Part shown: positions 26,344 through 35,213 of the stretch, piece by piece
Layout: each line of letters opens with the position of its first letter
How positions within the stretch are numbered: position 1 is the first letter of the stretch
Notes under the pieces: generated by a model
Database searches by the model: none
Seen by the model: the letters and a program-made list of their open reading frames with translations, nothing else
What the model was told of the DNA's origin: nothing
Origin: UBA12077 sp963665525
GTDB lineage: Bacteria > Bacteroidota > Bacteroidia > Bacteroidales > UBA12077
Assembly: GCA_963665525.1 (NCBI GenBank)
Contig: OY762280.1
Span: 3,720,001 to 3,784,000 of the forward strand
Direction of reading: 5' to 3'
DNA: 64,000 nt
Program-made: the position numbers and the translations under genes

Positions 26344-26558
26344 CTTTGGGTATTAATTCTTCAAATATAGTAATTATATCACGTACCTAAATTTTATAGC
26401 GTACTAAATACTGCTAACATTAAAAAATAAGATAGGTTCAAACATATGTTGCTCATGTTCATATATAAATATGAAAATTCCTGATTATTATCACCATTTT
26501 GCAATAATATATTTATATATTTGCATTTGTCTAATTAACCAAAAATCTTAGTAAGAAA

Positions 26559-26858
26559 ATGAACATTAAAGATTTGACAATTGAGCAGTTAGAAGAAGCA
26601 GCAAACATGTTAAAAGCAATAGCACATCCAATGCGAATTGCCATATTAAACTATTTGGAAGACGGGAAGAAATTAACTGTTACCGAAATTCATGAATTAT
26701 TAAAAATTGAACAATCAACTACATCGCATCATTTAGGTATTCTAAAAGATAAAGGTGTGTTGTGTTCAAAAAGAGAAGGTAAAAACACATATTACTTTTT
26801 AAAACATGCTAATTTAAGCAACATTGTTAACTGCGTAAGTAAGTGTACTCTGGGTTAG
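26559..26858 (+). CDS. ArsR family winged-helix repressor
   Basis: 99 residues. The winged-helix core AIAHPMRIAILNYLEDG.. LTVTEIHELL..EQSTTSHHLGILKDKGVL..REGKNTYYFL is typical of ArsR/SmtB. The usual metal motif CVC in helix alpha3 is absent. Two Cys sit at the C-terminus (NCVSKCTLG) and could sense redox or metal as a terminal site. No obvious target operon is adjacent, so it may act elsewhere. A terminator follows. Confidence 0.88.
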   Translation: MNIKDLTIEQLEEAANMLKAIAHPMRIAILNYLEDGKKLTVTEIHELLKIEQSTTSHHLGILKDKGVLCSKREGKNTYYFLKHANLSNIVNCVSKCTLG

Positions 26859-26879
26859 TACAATAAAAATATTGCTCGG

Positions 26880-26914
26880 AAGCCATTCTAACAAAAGAAT
26901 GGCTTTTCTTTTTT
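26880..26914 (+). terminator. intrinsic terminator of the ArsR gene
   Basis: AGCCATTCT/AGAATGGCT stem (26881-26889 with 26896-26904) followed by a T-rich run to 26914. Confidence 0.85.
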
Positions 26915-26944
26915 ACTTCATTCAATAATTCTGTTATATCTTTG
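26912..26944 (+). promoter_or_regulatory. promoter of queD
   Basis: A perfect -7 box TATCTTTG (26937-26944, TAnnTTTG) and a -33-like TTTA (26912-26915, one mismatch) with a 21-bp spacer, 24 bp before the queD ATG. The -33 part overlaps the T tract of the upstream terminator. Confidence 0.5.
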
Positions 26945-26967
26945 TATCACAATAAATCAATACTATT

Positions 26968-27417
26968 ATGACCAAGATTCGCGTTACCAAAGAATTTAAT
27001 TTTGAAATTGCACATGCTTTATGGAACTACGATGGCCCTTGTGCTAATATTCACGGGCATTCGTACCGAATGTTTGTAACCGTAATTGGCGAACCTTTGA
27101 ATAATGAATCAGATCCAAAAAACGGAATGGTCATCGATTTTGGCGATTTAAAAAAGATTGTGAACGAGCAAATTGTGTATCCAATGGACCATGCAGTAAC
27201 ACTTAGTAAAAAAGCTGCTAAAAGCTTAAGTTGTTTGGATAATCAGATGTTTACAAAGCAATACATTGTAGATTACCAACCTACTTGTGAAAATATGGTC
27301 ATCGATTTCGTAGAAAAAATTAAAAGCCAGCTTCCAGTACATCTTAAACTATTCAGCTTAAAACTGCATGAAACAGCCACTTCTTTTGCAGAATGGTATG
27401 CTGATGACAATGAATAA
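26968..27417 (+). CDS. queD: 6-carboxy-5,6,7,8-tetrahydropterin synthase (PTPS family)
   Basis: 149 residues. The zinc ligands are His16 (FEIAHAL), His29 and His31 (NIHGHSY); the catalytic Cys is Cys25 in GPCANIHGH; further motifs are GMVIDFGDLK, MDHAVTL and LHETATSFAEW. It converts dihydroneopterin triphosphate to carboxytetrahydropterin in queuosine (preQ0) synthesis, in the cytoplasm. The motif PTCENM replaces the common PTxENLA. A 6-pyruvoyl-tetrahydropterin synthase activity is the alternative, but QueD is far more likely in this phylum. No other que genes are nearby. Confidence 0.88.
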   Translation: MTKIRVTKEFNFEIAHALWNYDGPCANIHGHSYRMFVTVIGEPLNNESDPKNGMVIDFGDLKKIVNEQIVYPMDHAVTLSKKAAKSLSCLDNQMFTKQYIVDYQPTCENMVIDFVEKIKSQLPVHLKLFSLKLHETATSFAEWYADDNE

Positions 27418-27528
27418 TTGTCAACTTTCAAATATCAAAATTCAAATACTAAAGAATTGATTATTATTTGTAATTTGGTAATTTAATTCTAATTAATTTC
27501 ATTTTAATTAAACTAAAAGATTTAATAC

Positions 27529-30297
27529 ATGTCTAAAAATCTCTATTTATTAGATGCTTATGCACTAATTTATCGTTCATATTATGCATTCATAAAAAAT
27601 CCTCGATATAATTCCAAAGGACAAAATACATCGGCCATTTATGGTTTTGTAAATACTTTAATTGATTTAATTCAGAAAGAACAGCCAACTCACTTGGCAG
27701 TAGTTTTTGATCCACCTTATCCTACTTTCCGACACGAAATGTACAAGGAATACAAAGCACAGCGTGAAGCTACTCCCGAGGATATCAAAATGTCGATTCC
27801 GTATATCAAGCAAATTGTTGAAGGATTTAATATCCCGGTTATTGAGGTTCCCAGATACGAAGCCGATGATACGATCGGAACCTTAGCCAAGCTAGCCGAA
27901 AAAGAAGGTTTCACAACCTTCATGATGACTCCTGATAAAGATTATGGTCAGCTGGTTTCGGATAATATCTTTATGTTAAAACCGGCACGTGGTGGTAATG
28001 ATGCCGAAGTTATCGGCAAAGAAAAAATCTGCGAAAAATACAAGATTAAAGATCCAACACAGGTCATAGATATCTTAGGTTTAATGGGTGATGCTTCGGA
28101 TAATGTTCCCGGAGCTCCGGGGATTGGCGAAAAAACAGCCATGAAACTAATCGGTCAATATGATAGTATCGAAAATCTATATGAAAACATTGATGATTTA
28201 AAAGGTAAACAAAAAGAAAAACTGGCCGAGAATAAGGATCAGGTTATGTTATCGAAAGAATTAGTAACTATTAAAGTAGATGTTCCGGTTGATTTTGATC
28301 CTGATAAATTAATCATGGAAAGTCCTGACGAAGAGAAACTTACCAGGCTATTTGAAGAATTAGAATTTAAAACCGTAGCCAAGCGTATCTTTCAAAAAGA
28401 TATTACCCCCACTCCTGCTGCCGGGGTAATGCAAGGTTCATTGTTTGGTAGTGGCGAAATTGAAAGTACTGAAAGTAATCTTAAAAACATAGCAAATACA
28501 GAGCATGACTACAAGCTTATTGATACCCGGGAAAAGCGAATGGAGTTAATTCAAAAATTATCCGGATTAAAAGAGTTTTGTTTCGATACAGAAACTACCG
28601 GTTTGGGTCCACTTACTGCTGAAATTGTTGGCTTAGCTATTTCATTTGAAAGTCATACCGGATATTACATTCCATTTCCGGCTAATTGGGAAGAAGCCAA
28701 AAATATTTTTGATGAGTTTAAACCGATATTCGAGAATAATAAGATTCGTAAAGTAGGACAGAATATAAAATATGATATTGCTATTTTAAAACAATATGAG
28801 CTTGAAGTATCAGGCGAAATTTTCGACACGATGATTGCTCATTATTTGATGAAACCTGATTTGCGCCATAACCTTGACTTTCTTTCGGAACAATACCTGG
28901 CTTATAAGCCGGTTAGCATTGAGGAATTGATTGGAAAGAAAGGAGCACAACAAGGAAACATGCGAAATGTTCCGATTGATAAAGTAGTAGATTACGCCTG
29001 CGAAGATGCTGATCTAACCTGGCAACTAAAAGAAATTTTCGAGAAGGAGCTGGAAGAAAACTACCTGGATCATCTTTCATCAAGTGTTGAAATGCCACTT
29101 ATTCCTGTTTTAGCTGACATGGAACAAAACGGTGTTAATATTAATACCAATGCTTTAAATAAATACGCTAAAGAACTTAATCAGGAATTAATTAAGATCG
29201 AAGAAAAAATAATTGAACAAGCAGGTGTACAATTCAATATTTCATCTCCAAAACAGTTAGGCGAAGTATTGTTCGATACCATGAAACTGGATCCTAACGC
29301 GAAAAAAACCAAAACCAAACAATACTCAACCAGCGAAGATACCTTAGTTAAATTAGCCGATAAACATGCAATTATTAATGATATTCTGGAATTTAGATCG
29401 TTAAAAAAACTGGTTTCAACTTACGTAGAAGCTTTACCCAAATTAATCAACGATAAAACAGGCCGGATTCACACTTCGTACCAACAGGCAGTAGCTTCTA
29501 CTGGCCGATTGAGTTCAAAGAATCCTAACCTTCAAAATATCCCGATTAAAGAAGAGCGTGGTCGCGAAATAAGAAAAGCTTTTATCCCTGCTGATACAGA
29601 TCATGTGTTGCTTGCTGCCGACTATTCTCAAATCGAACTAAGAGTTATGGCTCATATGAGCCAAGATGCCAATATGATAGAGGCTTTTAAAAAAAATGTG
29701 GATATTCACTCCACCACTGCATCAAAAATTTTCCACGTGGAAAATATAGATGATGTAACAAGCGATCAGAGAAGAAAGGCAAAATCGGCCAATTTTGGCA
29801 TCATTTACGGCATTTCTGCTTTTGGCCTATCTCAGAACTTAAATATCCCAAGAGCGGAAGCAAAACAGCTCATAGACGAATATTTTAATGGATTCCCAAA
29901 AGTGAAGGAATATATGGATAAAAGTATATCTATGGCGCGTGAAAAATTATACGTGGAAACCATGATGGGACGAAAAAACTTCTTGAAAGATATAAATTCA
30001 CGAAATGGTATTGTTCGTGGAAATGCAGAACGATACGCCATTAATGCTCCTATTCAGGGGTCGGCTGCAGATATCATTAAACTTGCCATGATTGACATTT
30101 TTAATGAAATGAAGAAAAAGCAATTCAAATCAAAAATGATTCTCCAGGTACACGATGAATTGGTTTTTGATGTCTATAAACCAGAACTTGATGAATTAAA
30201 AGAACTGATTAAATCTAAAATGGAAAATGCAGTTAAGCTTAGTATTCCATTAACAATTGATATTGGAATTGGAGAAAACTGGTTGGAAGCACACTAA
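27529..30297 (+). CDS. polA: DNA polymerase I
   Basis: 922 residues with all three domains. The 5'-3' flap exonuclease occupies about 1-290 (YLLDAYALIYRSYYAF, YEADDTIGTL, LMGDASDNVPG). The 3'-5' proofreading exonuclease (about 330-510) keeps its catalytic motif FDTETTGL (Asp353, Glu355), so proofreading should be active. The polymerase domain runs to 922, with ADYSQIELRVMAHMSQD (motif A), RRKAKSANFGIIYG (motif B, O helix) and HDELVFDV (motif C, from His875). It replaces RNA primers and fills repair gaps. It is probably monocistronic. Confidence 0.97.
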   Translation: MSKNLYLLDAYALIYRSYYAFIKNPRYNSKGQNTSAIYGFVNTLIDLIQKEQPTHLAVVFDPPYPTFRHEMYKEYKAQREATPEDIKMSIPYIKQIVEGFNIPVIEVPRYEADDTIGTLAKLAEKEGFTTFMMTPDKDYGQLVSDNIFMLKPARGGNDAEVIGKEKICEKYKIKDPTQVIDILGLMGDASDNVPGAPGIGEKTAMKLIGQYDSIENLYENIDDLKGKQKEKLAENKDQVMLSKELVTIKVDVPVDFDPDKLIMESPDEEKLTRLFEELEFKTVAKRIFQKDITPTPAAGVMQGSLFGSGEIESTESNLKNIANTEHDYKLIDTREKRMELIQKLSGLKEFCFDTETTGLGPLTAEIVGLAISFESHTGYYIPFPANWEEAKNIFDEFKPIFENNKIRKVGQNIKYDIAILKQYELEVSGEIFDTMIAHYLMKPDLRHNLDFLSEQYLAYKPVSIEELIGKKGAQQGNMRNVPIDKVVDYACEDADLTWQLKEIFEKELEENYLDHLSSSVEMPLIPVLADMEQNGVNINTNALNKYAKELNQELIKIEEKIIEQAGVQFNISSPKQLGEVLFDTMKLDPNAKKTKTKQYSTSEDTLVKLADKHAIINDILEFRSLKKLVSTYVEALPKLINDKTGRIHTSYQQAVASTGRLSSKNPNLQNIPIKEERGREIRKAFIPADTDHVLLAADYSQIELRVMAHMSQDANMIEAFKKNVDIHSTTASKIFHVENIDDVTSDQRRKAKSANFGIIYGISAFGLSQNLNIPRAEAKQLIDEYFNGFPKVKEYMDKSISMAREKLYVETMMGRKNFLKDINSRNGIVRGNAERYAINAPIQGSAADIIKLAMIDIFNEMKKKQFKSKMILQVHDELVFDVYKPELDELKELIKSKMENAVKLSIPLTIDIGIGENWLEAH

Positions 30298-30345
30298 TTG
30301 ATCTTATTTTATATCTGTAATCCTTATGAATTTGTCAAGAAAGTA

Positions 30346-30380
30346 AAAGCTGCCACTTGTGGACAGCTTTATATATTCTT
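30346..30380 (+). terminator. probable terminator of polA
   Basis: AAAGCTG/CAGCTTT plus CCAC/GTGG form a hairpin with one bulged A (30346-30370), followed by a loosely T-rich stretch. It is weaker than the other terminators here. Confidence 0.5.
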
Positions 30381-30401
30381 TTCTTAGAACAAATTGCATT
30401 T

Positions 30402-31181
30402 TTATGCATTGCGATCATATTGAACAACAGTAACAGTCTCAATATTACCATTTACATTAACTGTAATTGGCCCAGTTCTTGTACCAAGGAGTTTGTGATA
30501 TGCAGGATCAACAGTAACAACTGAAATTCCTGACCCAGAGGTCGGAGAACAAGAAAACCAAGTGGCATTATCTGACAAAGACCAATCACCATTAGCAAAT
30601 ATCTGGAATGTTGCTGGTAGGCCTTTGTAATCAAATACCATACGTGTCGTAGACAGTGAAGATTGCGGGGTAGATGATGTATAAAAGCTAGTTTGTTCGT
30701 TATAAATATATCTTTTATTTGATTCCAAGATAAAATTATTTCCTGGATAATTTACATATTCTTTTACACCATCAAATGTTGTAAATCTAACTTTTCTAAC
30801 CCTTGTTAAATCCACATTATTACTAAAAAGTATATTTGTAATATTTATAGGAGGAATGTTATAAGTGTCAGTTTCACCTTTCCAAGTATAAAATGTGAAA
30901 TTCAAAGGTGGATCTCCAGAAATCACATCATACCAAACTTCAAGAGTATTTCTTACATCATAAGGAGAACAAGGAGATGTAGTATATTGCAATGTAATTG
31001 GATAATTCACATTAAATACTACATTTTTCCATTCAACTCCAAAGCTTTCATTATCAGCAATAGGCAATTGGATTTGTTCCAAATAATCTGGATTTACATT
31101 AAGAATTGTTGATACATTATCTCCATAATCATATCCAGGTGTATGGATATGTATCAATTTTGTTTGTAATACTGCACTCAT
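30402..31181 (-). CDS. unrecognised protein with a C-terminal BACON-like domain, no signal peptide
   Basis: 259 residues from the ATG at 31181; an in-frame TTG two codons upstream is less likely. Residues 1-~175 match no family I know and are rich in beta-strand-like segments and aromatic residues. About 180-259 fits a BACON domain: FQIFANGDWSLSDNATWFSC, then PTSGSGISVVTV and RTGPITVNVNG..VTVVQYD. BACON domains usually occur in secreted glycan-binding proteins or phage particles, but no signal peptide or lipobox is visible here. Divergent from the lipoprotein at 31310. It could be horizontally acquired. Confidence 0.6.
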   Translation of the reverse strand: MSAVLQTKLIHIHTPGYDYGDNVSTILNVNPDYLEQIQLPIADNESFGVEWKNVVFNVNYPITLQYTTSPCSPYDVRNTLEVWYDVISGDPPLNFTFYTWKGETDTYNIPPINITNILFSNNVDLTRVRKVRFTTFDGVKEYVNYPGNNFILESNKRYIYNEQTSFYTSSTPQSSLSTTRMVFDYKGLPATFQIFANGDWSLSDNATWFSCSPTSGSGISVVTVDPAYHKLLGTRTGPITVNVNGNIETVTVVQYDRNA

Positions 31182-31248
31182 AATCAATTAATCTTTATTA
31201 AACATTATATCTTTTTGTTAATATACTAAATATCTAATTTAATTTGCA

Positions 31249-31281
31249 TTTGGTTAAGTTTTTAATTATTAGATATTTTTA
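31249..31281 (+). promoter_or_regulatory. possible promoter of the lipoprotein gene
   Basis: TTTG (31249-31252) and TATTTTTA (31274-31281, one mismatch to TAnnTTTG) with a 21-bp spacer, 28 bp before the TTG start. Moderate match only. Confidence 0.35.
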
Positions 31282-31309
31282 TTAAATTAGTAATAAATAA
31301 TAAATTATC

Positions 31310-31846
31310 TTGAAAATATTACTTAAAATATTGGTTTTCTTAATTATCTTTTACTCTTGTGAAGAAGATGGTTCTACTGAAGTAATAGATTATAGTAGTA
31401 ATAAGTTAGTTGAAGAGTTCACTTTTGATCAATACGGAGTTTTATTCAAAATAATAAATGATTATAATTCTGATTCTGATTATAGTTTTGATTTTGACAG
31501 TGTAGCATTAAGTAAGTTTCATTACGAAATAAAATACAATGTTTCTGGTACAACCATTAACAATGATATTCATAATAAGGAACATTTTACTTGGATACCT
31601 TATGGATACTATGTTAATTGGAGATATAACTATACCGATGAAAAACAAGTAGTAATTGTAACTAATATAAATAATGAAGGGAATTATTATCTTGGATTTA
31701 TTAAAGAATATTCTTGCAATCCAGCAGAAGTAGATGCCGAATGGTTTCAAGAATTATTTCCATACTCTAGTAATGATACAGTATACGTAAGTATTAGCAA
31801 ATTAATTGAGGACATAAAGTATAATACCACTCAAGGAATTATTTAG
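31310..31846 (+). CDS. small lipoprotein of unknown function (TTG start)
   Basis: 178 residues. The signal sequence KILLKILVFLIIFYSC ends in a lipobox Cys (FYSC), followed by acidic EEDGSTE. No ATG precedes the hydrophobic core, so TTG at 31310 is the best start. The mature part is rich in Tyr, Asp and Asn, with beta-like segments (FTWIPYGYYVNWRYNYTDEKQVVIVTNINNEGNYYLGFIKEYSC). I recognise no family. Low-complexity Asp/Ser tracts (YNSDSDYSFDFDS) are notable. It lies in the small accessory island between polA and the S41 peptidase. Confidence 0.6.
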   Translation: MKILLKILVFLIIFYSCEEDGSTEVIDYSSNKLVEEFTFDQYGVLFKIINDYNSDSDYSFDFDSVALSKFHYEIKYNVSGTTINNDIHNKEHFTWIPYGYYVNWRYNYTDEKQVVIVTNINNEGNYYLGFIKEYSCNPAEVDAEWFQELFPYSSNDTVYVSISKLIEDIKYNTTQGII

Positions 31847-31864
31847 AGCTTCAATAATTAATAA

Positions 31865-31966
31865 CAGACAGAACTTTATCTAATAATTGAGGTTGATGGT
31901 ATCAATCACCAGTTTGATTCTATTGAAACTTTTATTAAAACTAATAATAGTATTTCCACCCCCTAA
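31865..31966 (+). pseudogene. possible 3' remnant of a lost gene
   Basis: An open frame without start codon reads QTELYLIIEVDGINHQ, then FDSIETFIKTNNSISTP and a stop. This looks like ordinary protein sequence rather than random AT-rich DNA. It runs into two copies of CCCCCTAAA (31959-31967, 31969-31977), unusual C-runs in this AT-rich DNA, which may mark a mobile-element scar. Evidence is weak. Confidence 0.25.
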
Positions 31967-31992
31967 ATCCCCCTAAAGATCGCCAGATTATA

Positions 31993-32024
31993 ATAAAAAA
32001 GCTAAAGACATTATGTCTTTAGCT
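31993..32024 (-). terminator. intrinsic terminator of the S41 peptidase gene
   Basis: AGCTAAAGACA/TGTCTTTAGCT (32000-32010 with 32014-32024), followed on the minus strand by a T tract. Confidence 0.8.
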
Positions 32025-32050
32025 TTAATACTAACTTATACTTTTATACA

Positions 32051-33820
32051 TTAATTCAAGGCGGATTCGTAAATATAATCTTCAATTGAATAGTTTTCTT
32101 TCTTCATTTCTTTTTTATCTAACATGCTTATCTTCATTCCTAACTGCTCTTTATTTTCAAAATCTGCCGATAAGATAGATTTGTATTGTGCGGGGTCTTT
32201 TAATATTTCAACCGCTTTTTCGAGTTGTTTATCATCTTTTAAATTCGTTTGTATCTGGCCATCTTCATAATAATATCTTCCAACAATCTCATCACGTAAA
32301 AACTGTATCACTTCCGGTTTAAAATTTTCTAAATCCTTTTCTTTATCATTAGCAAGTTTTTCTTTCAGACTTTCAAATTCGGCTTTTGCCAAATCGTAAT
32401 ATTTTTCCCGTTTCAGAATTTTTTCAATATCATCTAATTCTCTCTGGCTCTGCGTTTCATATTTAAAGCTATCTAGCAATGCAAATTTTACAAAATCATT
32501 GTAAATTTCATCCGTTATATCAAAATCTTCAACACTGGCAATACTCGGGTTTTCATGCGCAAACTTAGTGGCATAATCAAAAATTACATTTTGAGTTATT
32601 AAACTAATCGAAAGCTGGCTTAAATCTTCTGGTTCAACTTTAACATCAGGGATAATTCCGCCACCATCATATACTTTTCGTCCATTACGCGTTTTAAATT
32701 CTGATATTAACGAATCTGGAATATGTCCCACACTACCATCATCATTACGATTGGTATAATCTAAAGCCTGAACACATCTTCCGCTCGGGATATAGTATTT
32801 TGCTGTTGTTACTTTAAGCTGTGAATTATAGCTTAAAGGTATTGTCGTTTGAACCAGTCCTTTACCAAAAGTCCTTTGTCCTAAAATAACTGCACGATCC
32901 AAATCTTGCAAAGCCCCAGCCACAATCTCCGAAGCAGAAGCAGATCCTCTACTAACCATAACTACCAATGGAATATCTGCATCATAAACGTTACCTTTAG
33001 TTTTTAAGGTTTGATTCCATTTTTTTACTTTTCCTCTTGTACTTACAATTTCTTCGCCTTTTTCAACAAAAATGTTACACATCTCAGGAGCTTCAATAAG
33101 CAATCCACCTGGGTTTCCCCGCAAATCAAGTATTAAAGAGGTAACCTGGAACTTAGCTTTCAATTCTCGGAATGCATCTTTTACCTCACGGGCCACATCG
33201 GGAGTAAATTTAGAAACCCGAATATATCCTATTCCATCTTCAACGATTCCATAATATGGAACACTACTAATTTTAATCTCTTCACGAGTGAGTTCTTTTT
33301 CAAATTGTTCATTTGAGTATGGTCTCTCAATTTTAAGTTTTAACTTCGTTTGTGGCACCCCTTTTAATCGTTCACTAACTTCGCTAAGTTTATATTCATT
33401 CGTAGGTTTACCATTGATTTCGAGAATTTTATCTCCTGCTTTTAAACCAACTTTATCGGCAGGAAATCCTCTGTAAGGTTGTGCAATAATGGGATATTCT
33501 CCGCTATTTCTTATTAAGGCTCCTATTCCTCCATATTGTCCTGTTGTCATAAAAGTAAATTCGTCCATATCTTCCTCAGGAATATAAACAGTATATGGAT
33601 CCAATTCTTCGAGCATTGAATTTATACTATTCTCTACTAATTCTTGTGGATCTGTCTCGTCAACATAATAGATATTTACATCTCTGAAAAGAGAATAGTA
33701 AATATCAAGACTCTTGGCAATTTTAAAATCATCGCCATCTTTAAAGGCTAAGAATGTAGTTAAAATCACTGCCATTATAGCAACTGAAAGAAATGATCGT
33801 TTTAAATACTTTCTAGACAT
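32051..33820 (-). CDS. S41 family carboxy-terminal processing peptidase (CtpA/Prc type)
   Basis: 589 residues. One N-terminal hydrophobic segment (about 8-25) exports or anchors it in the periplasm. A PDZ domain covers about 95-165 (GLKAGDKILEINGK). The catalytic domain holds the Ser/Lys dyad: RGSASASEIVAGALQD (Ser about 295) and RTFGKGLVQ (Lys320), with LDLRGNPGG before it. A helical C-terminal extension of ~180 residues follows. It trims or degrades periplasmic proteins from their C-termini. It follows rnpA in the conserved Bacteroidota order DUF4271-hemD-rnpA-S41; the gene yidD often found between the last two is absent here. Confidence 0.93.
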   Translation of the reverse strand: MSRKYLKRSFLSVAIMAVILTTFLAFKDGDDFKIAKSLDIYYSLFRDVNIYYVDETDPQELVENSINSMLEELDPYTVYIPEEDMDEFTFMTTGQYGGIGALIRNSGEYPIIAQPYRGFPADKVGLKAGDKILEINGKPTNEYKLSEVSERLKGVPQTKLKLKIERPYSNEQFEKELTREEIKISSVPYYGIVEDGIGYIRVSKFTPDVAREVKDAFRELKAKFQVTSLILDLRGNPGGLLIEAPEMCNIFVEKGEEIVSTRGKVKKWNQTLKTKGNVYDADIPLVVMVSRGSASASEIVAGALQDLDRAVILGQRTFGKGLVQTTIPLSYNSQLKVTTAKYYIPSGRCVQALDYTNRNDDGSVGHIPDSLISEFKTRNGRKVYDGGGIIPDVKVEPEDLSQLSISLITQNVIFDYATKFAHENPSIASVEDFDITDEIYNDFVKFALLDSFKYETQSQRELDDIEKILKREKYYDLAKAEFESLKEKLANDKEKDLENFKPEVIQFLRDEIVGRYYYEDGQIQTNLKDDKQLEKAVEILKDPAQYKSILSADFENKEQLGMKISMLDKKEMKKENYSIEDYIYESALN

Positions 33821-33960
33821 AATATTTTATTTTTCTTAGTTAACTTATTTAATTACTCAATTATTATACAATAATACTGAATAAATTGCGCTGTGTTTCA
33901 AAATCAAAAGTTTATTAACTTTTTTTAACTCCTTTTTTGATGCATAATCAGTGTTTAAGT

Positions 33961-34344
33961 TTAAATCTTGCTAATTATTTTTTTCAGAAGCAACTGCATT
34001 GAAAGCTCTAGCTCTTTATAATCTATATCTTCTTTTGCAGTATATATAACAAAAAAGTAGAGCTTTTGATCGTTTAAGGATGAATAAAATTCTGATTTAT
34101 TTTTACGATATGTTTCACGAATTTTACGTTTAATATAATTTCTGTCGGTTGCGTTTTTGAAATTCTTTTTAGAAACACTGACAGCAATCTTTGCAGGATA
34201 TAAAAATTCTTGACTATTCGTAGTTTGAAACAACACTTTAAAAGGAAAATGATGTATAATTTTTCCTTGTTCAAAAAGATTATTAATTAGCGTTTTGCTT
34301 TTTAATCTTTCTTCCTTTTTAAATGTTTGTCTCTCGGTTTGCAT
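33961..34344 (-). CDS. rnpA: ribonuclease P protein component
   Basis: 127 residues from the ATG at 34344; the in-frame TTG two codons upstream is ignored. It is a basic protein with the family core KIAVSVSKKNFKNATDRNYIKRKIRETYRKNK (RNR-like motif DRNYIKRKIRE). It binds the RNase P RNA and pre-tRNA 5' leader in the cytoplasm. rpmH is not adjacent, which is normal in Bacteroidota. A terminator separates it from hemD upstream, so it needs its own promoter. Confidence 0.93.
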   Translation of the reverse strand: MQTERQTFKKEERLKSKTLINNLFEQGKIIHHFPFKVLFQTTNSQEFLYPAKIAVSVSKKNFKNATDRNYIKRKIRETYRKNKSEFYSSLNDQKLYFFVIYTAKEDIDYKELELSMQLLLKKIISKI

Positions 34345-34372
34345 ATTCAAAAATAATCAATACAATGAATAC

Positions 34373-34400
34373 AAAAAAGGGAAAGCAAATACTTTCCCTT
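34373..34400 (-). terminator. intrinsic terminator downstream of hemD
   Basis: AAGGGAAAG/CTTTCCCTT stem (34377-34385 with 34392-34400) with a T tract on the minus strand, between hemD and rnpA. Confidence 0.75.
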
Positions 34401-34423
34401 ATTATAAGATATAGAATCTTTAT

Positions 34424-35170
34424 TTACTTTTTAGCTTTGCTATTAACAAACTGATCTATTGCCATGGTCATGGACGGTGCTTCTTTCGTTGGAGCAGATA
34501 CATTCACAGTTAAACCAGCATCTTTAACTGCTTTAGCTGTTTTTGGACCAAATGTAGCAATTTGAGTATTGTTCTGTTTAAATTCAGGGAAATTCTCAAA
34601 TAGAGATTTTATTCCTGACGGACTATAGAACACAAGCATATCATAATTTACATCTGCCAAATCCGATAAATCAGCGCTAACTGTTCTATACATAATGGCT
34701 TTCGTGTATTTAATTTTGGCTTGTTCTAATTTCTTAGGTATTTCTTCTTTATGTGTATCAGATAATGGAACCAGGAATTTTTCATCTTTATGCTTTTTGA
34801 TGGTTTCCATTAGATTCACAAAAGTGCCATTTCCATAAAAAATCTTCCTTTTACGATATACAATATACTTTTGTAGATAAAAAGCGGTTGCTTCCGAAAT
34901 ACAAAAATATTTCATAGTATCAGGAATTGTTAACCTCAACTCTTCTGCAATTCTAAAATAATGATCAACTGCTGTTCTGCTTGTAAAAATAACCCCAGTA
35001 TGAGCAAGTATATCAATTCTTGATTGTCTAAACTCCTTAACTGGTACCCCATCAACCTGAATAAATGACCTAAAATCAATTTTTAGATTATTCTTCTCTG
35101 CCAATTCTGAATAAGGAGATTTATCATTTTTGGGTTCTGGCTGTGATACTAAAATCGTTTTAATCTTCAT
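34424..35170 (-). CDS. hemD: uroporphyrinogen-III synthase (HemD family)
   Basis: 248 residues with two alternating Rossmann-like lobes. Family segments are KTILVSQPEPKNDKSPYSELAEK, GVIFTSRTAVDHYF and VFYSPSGIKSLFENFPEFKQ, then IATFGPKTAKAVKDAGL. It cyclises hydroxymethylbilane to uroporphyrinogen III in heme synthesis. The usual Bacteroidota neighbour DUF4271 precedes it (43-bp gap). Sequence conservation in this family is low, so the call rests on fold motifs plus context. Confidence 0.88.
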   Translation of the reverse strand: MKIKTILVSQPEPKNDKSPYSELAEKNNLKIDFRSFIQVDGVPVKEFRQSRIDILAHTGVIFTSRTAVDHYFRIAEELRLTIPDTMKYFCISEATAFYLQKYIVYRKRKIFYGNGTFVNLMETIKKHKDEKFLVPLSDTHKEEIPKKLEQAKIKYTKAIMYRTVSADLSDLADVNYDMLVFYSPSGIKSLFENFPEFKQNNTQIATFGPKTAKAVKDAGLTVNVSAPTKEAPSMTMAIDQFVNSKAKK

Positions 35171-35213
35171 GTATACTTATTTGGATAATGCTACAAAACC
35201 TTTAAAATCCTTA

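Noticed and set aside
29729..29744. TTTTCCACGTGGAAAA in polA as a true parS site
   Set aside because: It differs at the G2 and C15 positions and is compatible with coding constraint (IFHVEN), so it is kept only as a weak possibility.
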